Position numbers and translations under genes: made by a program. The notes under the pieces were generated by a model. The model worked only from the letters and a program-made list of their open reading frames with translations. It was not told the DNA's origin and ran no database searches. Below are positions 15,825-22,631 of a DNA stretch of 40,661 nt, in pieces (positions within the stretch are counted from its first letter, which is position 1; each line of letters begins with the position of its first letter). The stretch covers positions 1-40,661 of the forward strand of contig CANNFR010000016.1 in the NCBI GenBank assembly GCA_947503935.1, read 5' to 3'. This DNA is from an uncultured Paracoccaceae bacterium (lineage in GTDB: Bacteria; Pseudomonadota; Alphaproteobacteria; Rhodobacterales; Rhodobacteraceae).

Positions 15825-16118
15825 ATGGCGAAGAGGAAGCGGCGCGCGGCCGCGTTCAAGGCGAAGGTGGCGCTGGAGGCGCTGCGGGGCGAGCAGACGG
15901 TGGCCGAGCTGGCGGCCCGGTTCGAGGTGCATCCGACGCTGATCCACCAATGGAAGAAGGCCTTGCTGGCGGGCGCGTCCGGGGTCTTCAAGAAGGGCGC
16001 GGGCAAGGCCCCCGAGGTGGACGCCGAGACGGTGCGCGATCTGCATGCCAAGATCGGGGAGCTCGCGGTCGCCAACGATTTTTTGTCGCGAAAGCTCAAG
16101 CCTTGGGGCGGGACGTGA
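15825..16118 (+). CDS. IS3-family OrfA (transposase HTH subunit)
   Basis: A 97-residue protein with the IS3 OrfA pattern: KRKRRAAAFKAKVALEALRG, then an HTH (TVAELAARFEVHPTLIHQWK), and a C-terminal leucine-zipper-like helix (VRDLHAKIGELAVANDFLSR) that mediates multimerisation. It recognises the inverted repeats. The frame ends at 16118, but the slippery T-TTT-TTG at 16079-16085 lets a share of ribosomes slip to -1 and make the OrfAB transposase. Confidence 0.92.
   Translation: MAKRKRRAAAFKAKVALEALRGEQTVAELAARFEVHPTLIHQWKKALLAGASGVFKKGAGKAPEVDAETVRDLHAKIGELAVANDFLSRKLKPWGGT
16079..16085 (+). promoter_or_regulatory. -1 frameshift slippery heptamer in the IS
   Basis: T-TTT-TTG lies in the X-XXY-YYZ register relative to OrfA (GAT-TTT-TTG), and the downstream -1 frame leads directly into the transposase domain. 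Position and frame are exactly as expected for programmed frameshifting in this family. Confidence 0.75.
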
Positions 16119-16126
16119 GGCGGGGG

Positions 16127-16978
16127 ATGGTCGAGAAAGGGCATCCGCGGCTGTCGGTCGCCGCGCAATGCCGGCTGCTGTCGATCCCGCGATCCACGTT
16201 CTACCACCGCCCGGTCGGCGAGACGGCCGAGAACCTGGCGCTGATGCAGGTCATCGACCGGCAGTTCATGGAGACGCCGTTCTTCGGCGTGCGGCAGATG
16301 ACGTGGCACCTTCGCAACGAGGGCCACGCCGTGAAACCGAAGCGCGTGAGGCGGCTCATGCGTCTAATGGGCCTCATGCCGATCTACCGGAAGCCGAATA
16401 CGAGCCGCCCGACGAAAGGCAGCCGGCCGTTCTCCTACTTGCTCCGCGGGCTGACGATCGACCGGCCCAACCAAGTCTGGTGCGCCGACATCACGTATCT
16501 CCCGATGCGGAAGGGCTTCCTCTACCTCGTGGCGATCATGGACTGGTACAGCCGCCGCGTGCTGTCCTGGCGGCTGTCGAACACGCTGGAGGCGGAGTTC
16601 TGCGCCGACGCGCTCGACGAGGCCATCGCCCGCTTCGGCCCGCCGGAGATCATGAACACGGACCAAGGGTCGCAGTTCACGGCCTTCGCCTGGACCGACC
16701 CGCTGCGGAAGGCAGGCATCCGCATCTCCATGGATGGGAAGGGCCGATTCCTCGACAACATCTTCATCGAGCGGCTCTGGCGCAGCCTCAAATACGAGTG
16801 CGTCTACCTGCACGCCTGGGAGACCGGATCGCAAGCCCGCGCAAGGCTGTCGGACTGGTTCGACTTCTACAACCACAGGCGGCCTCATGCCGCCCTCGAC
16901 GGACGGCCGCCGGACATGGCCTACCGCACCGGCAAAACGATCATGCAACCCGACCAGGAGACCCGGAGAGTAGCTTAG
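16127..16978 (+). CDS. IS3-family OrfB (DDE transposase catalytic part)
   Basis: The -1 frame from 16086 on, with a possible internal ATG at 16127, codes for about 283 residues of rve/integrase-core transposase. An HTH_21-like segment (VIDRQFMETPFFGVRQMTWHL) precedes the catalytic core; the DDE triad is visible as the Asp of CADITYLP, the Asp of NTDQGSQF and the Glu of IFIERLWRSLKYE, followed by the family motif YNHRRPHAALDGRPP. All key residues are present and there are no stops, so the OrfAB fusion (15825-16978) should be active. It inserted in a LysR gene. Confidence 0.92.
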   Translation: MVEKGHPRLSVAAQCRLLSIPRSTFYHRPVGETAENLALMQVIDRQFMETPFFGVRQMTWHLRNEGHAVKPKRVRRLMRLMGLMPIYRKPNTSRPTKGSRPFSYLLRGLTIDRPNQVWCADITYLPMRKGFLYLVAIMDWYSRRVLSWRLSNTLEAEFCADALDEAIARFGPPEIMNTDQGSQFTAFAWTDPLRKAGIRISMDGKGRFLDNIFIERLWRSLKYECVYLHAWETGSQARARLSDWFDFYNHRRPHAALDGRPPDMAYRTGKTIMQPDQETRRVA

Positions 16979-16991
16979 AAACCGCCCAATC

Positions 16992-17014
16992 CTGTCCAAG
17001 GATCGGGGAGCACC
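16992..17014 (-). repeat. IS right inverted repeat
   Basis: On the minus strand this reads GGTGCTCCCCGATCC, matching the left end; the element ends at GAGCACC (17014). Confidence 0.8.
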
Positions 17015-17059
17015 TCAGACGTTGTTTCTCTGAGCGTGCCGGATTGTCAAACTGCGCCT

Positions 17060-17302
17060 ATGGCATCCAAGTCTTCGAGGAAACAGGGCGACCTACGCCC
17101 AAACATTGATCTGTACGATTACGCGAAGCTGTCGGACCCCAAGCCTCGCGGTCGCCCGATTGCGGACGACTTGTCAAACTGGCGGGTAGTAGATGATTGG
17201 CCGGACGATGTTCCGATCACGCCCGAAGAGGCCGATGTCTTCGAACGCTGGTTTGGAGACTTGCTCGACGAGATGTTCGGGCCGAAGTCCGACCGCGATT
17301 GA
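17060..17302 (+). CDS. small acidic protein of unknown function
   Basis: An 80-residue acidic protein starting MASKSSRKQG, with RGRPIADDLSNWRVVDDWPD in the middle and a C-terminal helix DVFERWFGDLLDEMFGP. No signal or membrane segment. I recognise no domain. It starts 45 bp after the IS and 46 bp before the toxin gene, in a plus-strand series with the toxin, antitoxin and recombinase, so it is probably part of that cassette. It could also be the surviving end of a longer gene removed with the LysR part. Confidence 0.55.
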   Translation: MASKSSRKQGDLRPNIDLYDYAKLSDPKPRGRPIADDLSNWRVVDDWPDDVPITPEEADVFERWFGDLLDEMFGPKSDRD

Positions 17303-17348
17303 GCGGTCGAAAAGACTTGTCATAACTGCCTCATTGGAGTATATTGAA

Positions 17349-17708
17349 ATGATTAAAGAGGCGCCCGTCAGCGTCATCGAGACGCCGGAATTCATCTCCG
17401 CGACGGGTCGCATGATGGACGAAGAGGAGCGTGCCTTGTTGGTGGATTATCTCGCCTAAAATCGGGCAGCTGGCGATGTCATTCCCGGCACCGGCGGTGT
17501 TCGCAAACTGCGATGGGCAATGCCCGGTCGTGGCAAGCGGGGCGGCGCACGGGTGATCTACTTCTATCATAGCGGGGCGATGCCGCTCTTCGCGCTAACG
17601 GCCTTCGCCAAGAACCAGCGCGCCGATATCAGCCAAGCCGACCGCAACGGGTTTCGCGAGCTGACCGTCCGATTGAAGGAAGCCTATCTCAAGAGGAGCA
17701 CATCATGA
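17349..17708 (+). pseudogene. RelE/HigB-like toxin with an in-frame nonsense codon
   Basis: The frame codes for a 119-codon RelE/ParE-superfamily toxin: MIKEAPVSVIETPEFISATG, DEEERALLVDYLA, then after TAA at 17457-17459 GDVIPGTGGVRKLRWAMPGR, RGGARVIYFYHSG and ALTAFAKNQRADISQADRNG, with a normal end. In the homologues I recall the interrupted position is an aromatic residue, so one base change of a Tyr codon (TAT/TAC to TAA) explains it. The stop overlaps the antitoxin start as ATGA. The intact toxin would be an mRNA interferase-type growth inhibitor; here only 36 residues are made unless the stop is read through or translation restarts at ATG 17520. Confidence 0.8.
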
Positions 17709-18007
17709 GCGGCAAGGCAGCCGACAGCATCCGGCGCGGGCTGGAAGAAGCAGTCGCCTATGCGGAAGGAACGGCGGACGAGAACCATTATGGTGTTCAC
17801 ATCCCTGCCGTCATTGACGTGAAGGCGATCCGTACGAAGCTGAACATGACGCAAGAAGAGTTCGCCGGACGGTTCGGTTTCTCGATCAAGACGCTGCGCC
17901 ATTGGGAGCAAGGACAGCGAGCACCGGAAGGCCCGGCGCGAGCGTATCTGCTCGTCATCGACCGCAACCCCAAAGCGGTTCAGAAAGCCTTGAGGAAAGC
18001 AGCTTGA
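17705..18007 (+). CDS. HigA/XRE-type antitoxin
   Basis: A 100-residue protein with a single XRE helix-turn-helix: VKAIRTKLNMTQEEFAGRFG, then SIKTLRHWEQGQRAPEGPAR (about residues 40-85). The N-terminal 35 residues (RRGLEEAVAYAEGT) are the segment that in this family wraps the toxin. HigA-type antitoxins neutralise the toxin and repress their operon. Order is toxin then antitoxin, with ATGA overlap on one side and a TTGA overlap with the recombinase on the other, so all three are co-translated. The antitoxin is intact while its toxin is broken. Confidence 0.87.
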   Translation: MSGKAADSIRRGLEEAVAYAEGTADENHYGVHIPAVIDVKAIRTKLNMTQEEFAGRFGFSIKTLRHWEQGQRAPEGPARAYLLVIDRNPKAVQKALRKAA

Positions 18008-19677
18008 ACGCGCCGCAGCCTGTCGTGAAGCAGCGGGCTGCGCTCTACCTGTGCGTTTCCACTGCACGGCAGGCCGAGCCCGACGTGTCGATCCCTGACC
18101 AGAAGCGCCAGGGCGAGACCTACTGCGAGGCCCGCGGATACGACCTCGTCGAAACCTATGTTGAGCCAGGGGCATCGGCAACAAATGACAAGCGGCCGGA
18201 GTTTCAGCGCCTGATCGAAGCGGGAACGGCCAAACCTGCCGCCTTCGATATCGTGGTGGTCCATTCGTTCAGCCGTTTCTTCCGCGACCATTTCGAGCTC
18301 GAATTCTACGTCCGCAAGCTGGCGAAGAACGGCGTGAAGCTCGTCTCGATGACCCAGGAACTCGGCGACGATCCGATGCACGTCATGATGCGCCAGATCA
18401 TGGCGCTCTTCGATGAGTATCAGTCCAAGGAGAACGCCAAGCACACGCTGCGGGCGCTGAAAGAAAATGCACGGCAGGGCTTCTGGAACGGGTCGCTGCC
18501 GCCGGTCGGCTATCGGGTCGTGGATGCCGAGGAGCGCGGCGCGAAGGTAAAAAAGGTTCTGGAGGTCGATCCGCTGCATGCGGACACGATCCGGCTGATG
18601 TTCCAGCTGGCGCTGAACGGCGATGGCGAAAACGGTCGGATGGGGGTCAAGGCGATCGCGACGTATCTGAATGAGCGCAAGCTCTACACGCGGACAGGCG
18701 GGCGTTGGGGCGTGGGTACGGTCCACCTTATCCTGACCCGGCGGACCTATATCGGCGAGCACGAATGGGGGAAGAGCTACAAGGACGGTACACCCAAGAA
18801 ACAGACGGAAGTCATCACCGTTGCGGTGCCACCCATCGTGGACCGCGAGACATTCGATGCTGTCCAGAAGCTCCTGAAGAAATGCGCGCCGATGGTGACG
18901 CCGGGCCGAACTGTCAGTGGGCCGACCTTGTTGATCGGCATCGCCTTCTGCGCTGACTGCGGCGGGGCCATGACGCTCCGGACGTCCGGCAAGGCGAAAC
19001 ACTACCGCTATTACACCTGCTCGACGGCCGCGCGGCAGGGGAAGTGCGGCTGTTCAGGCCGGACGATCCGGATGGACAAGCTCGATCATCTGGTTGCGGA
19101 GCATCTCGAACGCCGACTTCTCAATCCGAAGCGGCTGGAAGACTTGCTGTCGGCACATTTGGACCGCAGGGAAGAGCGAGACACGCGCCGCCGGGATACG
19201 GCCAACGAGCTGACCAAACGTGCAGCTGAAGCCGAGCAACGGCTGAAACGCCTCTACGACGCCATCGAAAGCGGGATTGCCGATCTCGAAGATCCGTCTT
19301 TGAGAGAGCGAGTGGGCGAGTTGAAGGCAACGCTAGACAAGGCACGGATCGACGCCGAGCGCGCGAAAAGCGCTATCCAGAACGCAGGTCAGTATCTATC
19401 GCCGGAGCACCTGCGGCGTATGGCAGTGTCCGCCCGTCAGAAGATGCGTGGAAAAGACGGCGGATTTCGGCGCGATCATCTGCGCGCTTTGGCGCAGCGA
19501 GTCGAGGTTGCAGATCGCGAAGTCCGTATCATGGGGTCGCATGACGAGCTGATCCGGGTGCTTGCCACTTCAAATGGCGTAGGAACGGCGGCGAACGGCG
19601 TTCGCACTTATGTTCCAGGGTGGCGGGCCACGCGTGATAAAAATGCGAGCTATTCCTTTGCTATCGTACTACGATAA
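18004..19677 (+). CDS. large serine recombinase, catalytic Arg replaced by Cys
   Basis: A 558-residue large serine recombinase: resolvase domain (about 1-150), recombinase domain (about 170-275), zinc ribbon with CADCGG and CSTAARQGKCGC (about 315-355), then a long coiled coil. The nucleophile is Ser19 in CVST. Family members have Arg two residues before it (YxRVS); here it is Cys17, codon TGC at 18052-18054, one C-to-T change from CGC. That Arg is needed for catalysis in resolvases, so the enzyme is probably dead. SRFFRD keeps the other arginines. The TTG start overlaps the antitoxin stop. The last codons lie in the 51-bp direct repeat, as if the gene end is part of the attachment site. Confidence 0.9.
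   Translation: MNAPQPVVKQRAALYLCVSTARQAEPDVSIPDQKRQGETYCEARGYDLVETYVEPGASATNDKRPEFQRLIEAGTAKPAAFDIVVVHSFSRFFRDHFELEFYVRKLAKNGVKLVSMTQELGDDPMHVMMRQIMALFDEYQSKENAKHTLRALKENARQGFWNGSLPPVGYRVVDAEERGAKVKKVLEVDPLHADTIRLMFQLALNGDGENGRMGVKAIATYLNERKLYTRTGGRWGVGTVHLILTRRTYIGEHEWGKSYKDGTPKKQTEVITVAVPPIVDRETFDAVQKLLKKCAPMVTPGRTVSGPTLLIGIAFCADCGGAMTLRTSGKAKHYRYYTCSTAARQGKCGCSGRTIRMDKLDHLVAEHLERRLLNPKRLEDLLSAHLDRREERDTRRRDTANELTKRAAEAEQRLKRLYDAIESGIADLEDPSLRERVGELKATLDKARIDAERAKSAIQNAGQYLSPEHLRRMAVSARQKMRGKDGGFRRDHLRALAQRVEVADREVRIMGSHDELIRVLATSNGVGTAANGVRTYVPGWRATRDKNASYSFAIVLR
19622..19672 (+). repeat. right copy of 51-bp island-end direct repeat
   Basis: Identical to 2972-2988 over 17 bp and similar over 51 bp (40 matches). 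It codes for the final residues of the recombinase (GWRATRDKNASYSFAI). Candidate right attachment site. Confidence 0.6.
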
Positions 19678-19695
19678 GGTATTACGAGGTGATTT

Positions 19696-19740
19696 CTTCG
19701 GAAGCGAGAGATCGCAGGTTCAAGCCCTTCCGGGTGCACC
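19696..19740 (+). pseudogene. 3' half of tRNA-Arg(TCG), attachment-site relic
   Basis: Anticodon loop CTTCGGA (anticodon TCG, 19698-19700), T-arm GCAGG-TTCAAGC-CCTTC (four of five pairs), acceptor strand CGGGTGC, discriminator A, then CC followed by G in place of the last A. Same length, orientation and starting point (the anticodon loop) as the tRNA-Arg(CCG) relic at 2679-2723. No 5' half is present. Confidence 0.7.
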
Positions 19741-19762
19741 GTTTTTTCATAGCCTTCATTTT

Positions 19763-20857
19763 TTATCGCCAAGCTTCGTTCCTGACCGCACGTTGGTAAC
19801 CATACTGGTAAAGCGCCCGCATGTAGTCGCGGGAAAAACGGTCTGATGGATCATAGGGCACATCGAAATCCCGGTCGATCATGGCCACCTGGAAGCTCAT
19901 CTGCGTGCGAGCCGCAAAGCGGCGCGCGCTGTCGATGGCCTCCGCTGCGTTTGAGCGCACCATTGTGCTGAATGTTCGTTGCATGATCGGAAGAGTGGAT
20001 CGGGAAACGGGCTGCGGTGCCGGATCGAGAGTGTTGTTGACCAGGACATAAAGCTTTCCGTTCGGACGGACGAGTTGATCGACACGTGGAAAGGCTGCGT
20101 CGGGCACGGCGAGCAATTGCATGTTCACACCGCCATCGACATGTGTTTCGCGGACCGAGCCTTCGGTCGGTGCAGGCAGCGTCAAGGTGACGGGCGGGAA
20201 GACACCCGGGATGCTGGACGAGGCCAACATGGCATCACGGAAAAGATCATCGTAGCCGCGCGATGCGATCTCTCCCATGTTCCAGATGGTCGCGCGGCCC
20301 GTGTCCAGATTGGACGTAACCACGAAAAGCCGCGCGCCGGAGGCGTGTCGTTCGCCAACCCGTGCGATCAAATCCGCCGTTACGTAGGATGCGATAGTCT
20401 TTCGGAGCGGCGCGGTATCGCTCAGAGCGTCGTCCAAAAGACCGAGTACACCGCGCGATGTCGCGATATCCTGCATTCCGTGGGCGGTGTAGATTTGTTG
20501 CAGCGCGTTGTCATAGTCGGATCCAAGAAACGCAAAAGGCGCGATAAGGCTGCCTGTCGATACGCCTGTCACGACGTCAAACTCCGGTCGTGTGCCTGTT
20601 CGGGTCCATCCTGTGAGAACGCCTGCCCCGAACGCACCGTCTTCGCCACCGCTCGATAGGGCCAACACCGTCGGTTCGCCTCTCATGCGCTCGATGTTGA
20701 GGTGCCGGGACCATATGTCGAACTCCGCACCAGCATCGAACCTGATGTCCGAAAGCGCAAGCGCATCCGATCTCGAAAGCGTCTCGAGCCGGGGCGGGGT
20801 CGAAGCGCAGCCCGTCAGGGCTAAGGCCCCGGCGACAAAGACGCGGCGGTTCATCAT
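19763..20857 (-). CDS. patatin-like phospholipase lipoprotein
   Basis: A 364-residue lipoprotein: MMNRRVFVAGALALTGCAST carries the lipobox, with Cys17 as the lipidated residue. The patatin acyl-hydrolase features follow: an oxyanion loop SSGGEDGAFGAG (about 69-79), the nucleophile Ser100 in GVSTG and the catalytic Asp in HVDGG. It should cleave phospholipid or other acyl esters at the membrane surface. The start overlaps the DoxX stop as ATGA. It is the last gene of the six-gene minus-strand operon and ends only 22 bp from the tRNA-Arg relic, so the island abuts the operon's 3' end without harming it. Confidence 0.9.
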   Translation of the reverse strand: MMNRRVFVAGALALTGCASTPPRLETLSRSDALALSDIRFDAGAEFDIWSRHLNIERMRGEPTVLALSSGGEDGAFGAGVLTGWTRTGTRPEFDVVTGVSTGSLIAPFAFLGSDYDNALQQIYTAHGMQDIATSRGVLGLLDDALSDTAPLRKTIASYVTADLIARVGERHASGARLFVVTSNLDTGRATIWNMGEIASRGYDDLFRDAMLASSSIPGVFPPVTLTLPAPTEGSVRETHVDGGVNMQLLAVPDAAFPRVDQLVRPNGKLYVLVNNTLDPAPQPVSRSTLPIMQRTFSTMVRSNAAEAIDSARRFAARTQMSFQVAMIDRDFDVPYDPSDRFSRDYMRALYQYGYQRAVRNEAWR

Positions 20858-21228
20858 GTCTGGCGAACGCGTCCAATCAGGACGACGAGGGCCAGCAGCC
20901 CCAGAACGAGGGCGGGAACAGCTGACCCGCCGATGATCGCAACATGGGTAACGATTGCGCCGAGCATGATGCAGACGATCATGGCCGCGCCGACGATCGC
21001 TGTTGCTGGGATCAAGATCAAAATGGCGGCCAGGATCTCCAGCGCGCCGGTCAGCCAGCGAAACCACTGACCAACGCCAATCTCCGAAAACAGCGTGACC
21101 ATCGACTCGGTTGACAGCAACTTTTGTACACCGGCTGCGGTGAAGGCGAGCGCTAGCAGGCCCTGGCACATCCAGAGGGCATGGGGCTTCCATGTCGCGG
21201 GTGAGCGTGTTCGAAACACATCTGTCAT
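20854..21228 (-). CDS. DoxX-family membrane protein
   Basis: A 124-residue inner-membrane protein with four hydrophobic helices, beginning near LLALAFTAAGVQKLL, with the family's GxxKL-type motif, and WLTGALEILAAILILIPATA for helix 2. DoxX-type proteins accompany redox enzymes or thiosulfate:quinone oxidoreductase in some cases; most have no known role. AAAGGAG before ATG 21228 is a strong ribosome-binding site. Sits between the AtoE-type transporter (32 bp) and the patatin lipoprotein (4-bp overlap), so co-transcribed with lipid-related genes. Confidence 0.85.
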   Translation of the reverse strand: MTDVFRTRSPATWKPHALWMCQGLLALAFTAAGVQKLLSTESMVTLFSEIGVGQWFRWLTGALEILAAILILIPATAIVGAAMIVCIMLGAIVTHVAIIGGSAVPALVLGLLALVVLIGRVRQT

Positions 21229-21260
21229 ATCGTCTCCTTTTTGGTGTTGGTTTAGCGGCT

Positions 21261-22631
21261 TCAGGGCAAGAAGGTCAGGCCCAGCATCAGCACGGCGCCG
21301 GAGACAATCAGGGTCACGACGCAGAAGCCCATGATGTCCCGGGCCGATAGACCTGCAATCGCCAGAGCGGGCAGTGCCCAGAACGGTTGGATCATGTTGG
21401 TCCAGGCATCTCCCCAGGCCACGGCCATCAGCACCCGGGCGGAATCCGCGCCGAGCGCCTCCGCTGCTGGCATCACAATCGGTCCCTGGACGGCCCATTG
21501 GCCGCCACCCGAGGGCACGAGCACGTTGACGAAGCCTGCGCTGAGGAAGGCAAGAACCGGAAGCACGGTCGCGTTGGCGTTCGAGACGAAGAGTTCGGTC
21601 AGACCGGCGGCGAGACCGGAGCCAACCATCATTCCCATGATCCCGGCATAGAATGGGAACTGGATCAGGATGCCGCCGACGCCTTTGACGGCCTCTTCAA
21701 GGGCAGCAAGAAATGCGCGGGCGGAGCCGTGCAGCAAGAGACCTAGAAACAAGAAGATGAAATTGACACTATCAAGCGTCAGCGCGAACTGGCTCGCCGA
21801 AACCTGCCATGCGACGAATGCCAGACCGAACAGACCGATCCCCCAACCCAGCCAAGGGCTGCGCTCCAGTTTTTCGGCCGGTGTCTTGGCGGCGGGCAAT
21901 TCCGTGGCGGCACTTTCATCCAGAAAGGCGATGTCGCGCGCATAGGTGGTGGGCCCACCGTGGTTCAGCATGAGCCGATTGAGAATAGGCAACAGGATGA
22001 CCATCACACCGATCAGGATGAGATTGAAGGGTGCGAAGATTGTTTCCGCTGCCGGGATCAGCCCGATATCGCCTTCCAGGAAATTGCCTGGCGTCGCTGC
22101 CGTGAGCGGCACCGATCCCGATAGTCCGGCATGCCAGATCAGGAAGCCGGAATATCCGCTGGCGATGAGCACGCGGTAGTCAACCTCGGGTACTTCGCGG
22201 GCGAGGCATTTGGCAAAGAACGCTCCGATGACCAGACCGAAACCCCAGTTCACCCAACTGGCCAAAAGCGCGACCATCGTCACCAAGACAATTGCCCGCG
22301 CCGGTGTCTTTGCGCGGCGCGCCAAGGCGCCCAGCACGCGCGAAAAAAATGGCGTCGAGGCGAGGATGAAACCGGTCACCAGCACCAGCGCCATCTGCAT
22401 CGCGAAGGTCAAAAGTCCCCAGAAACCGTCACCGAAATACCCGATCATTTCGACTGGCGTGCCGCCATCGCTCAGCAACCCGGCGGCGAAGACGAGGAAG
22501 GTCAGCAGGACGACGATGACCAGCGGCTCGGGAAGGTAGTTTTGGATGAATGTGTCCAGGGCGCCGGTGAACCGGCCGAAGGCCGAGGGCTTTGGCCGGG
22601 CGTCGCGGGCGGTTTGCGTCAGATCGGTCAT
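21261..22631 (-). CDS. AtoE-type short-chain fatty-acid transporter
   Basis: A 456-residue inner-membrane transporter with about ten to twelve helices. The pattern FGRFTGALDTFIQNYLPEPL at the start, LLASWVNWGFGLVIGAFFAK, and the paired loops GYSGFLIWHAGLSGSVPLT and LVPSGGGQWAVQGPIVMPAA are typical of the AtoE/short-chain fatty acid transporter family (acetoacetate, butyrate uptake). The start overlaps the upstream patatin stop as ATGA. Co-translation with an acyl hydrolase and with a second hydrolase downstream suggests uptake or release of fatty acids set free from lipids, an inference from the operon. Confidence 0.92.
   Translation of the reverse strand: MTDLTQTARDARPKPSAFGRFTGALDTFIQNYLPEPLVIVVLLTFLVFAAGLLSDGGTPVEMIGYFGDGFWGLLTFAMQMALVLVTGFILASTPFFSRVLGALARRAKTPARAIVLVTMVALLASWVNWGFGLVIGAFFAKCLAREVPEVDYRVLIASGYSGFLIWHAGLSGSVPLTAATPGNFLEGDIGLIPAAETIFAPFNLILIGVMVILLPILNRLMLNHGGPTTYARDIAFLDESAATELPAAKTPAEKLERSPWLGWGIGLFGLAFVAWQVSASQFALTLDSVNFIFLFLGLLLHGSARAFLAALEEAVKGVGGILIQFPFYAGIMGMMVGSGLAAGLTELFVSNANATVLPVLAFLSAGFVNVLVPSGGGQWAVQGPIVMPAAEALGADSARVLMAVAWGDAWTNMIQPFWALPALAIAGLSARDIMGFCVVTLIVSGAVLMLGLTFLP

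Larger units (their letters stand above)
15748..17014 (+). mobile_element. IS3-family insertion sequence (about 1.27 kb)
   Basis: Bounded by imperfect inverted repeats (15748-15770 and 16992-17014; outer 12 bp GGTGCTCCCCGA identical, 17 of 23 overall). It contains the two overlapping genes of the IS3 family with a -1 slippery heptamer between them. Both genes appear intact, so the element may be active. No target duplication is visible: CTTGAT on the left, TCAGAC on the right. This suggests a rearrangement after insertion. The exact IS3 subgroup is not assigned. Confidence 0.9.

Noticed and set aside
15748-17014. IS as a composite-transposon arm for the recombinase cassette
   Set aside because: Only one copy of the IS is present in the window, and the cassette has different end repeats.
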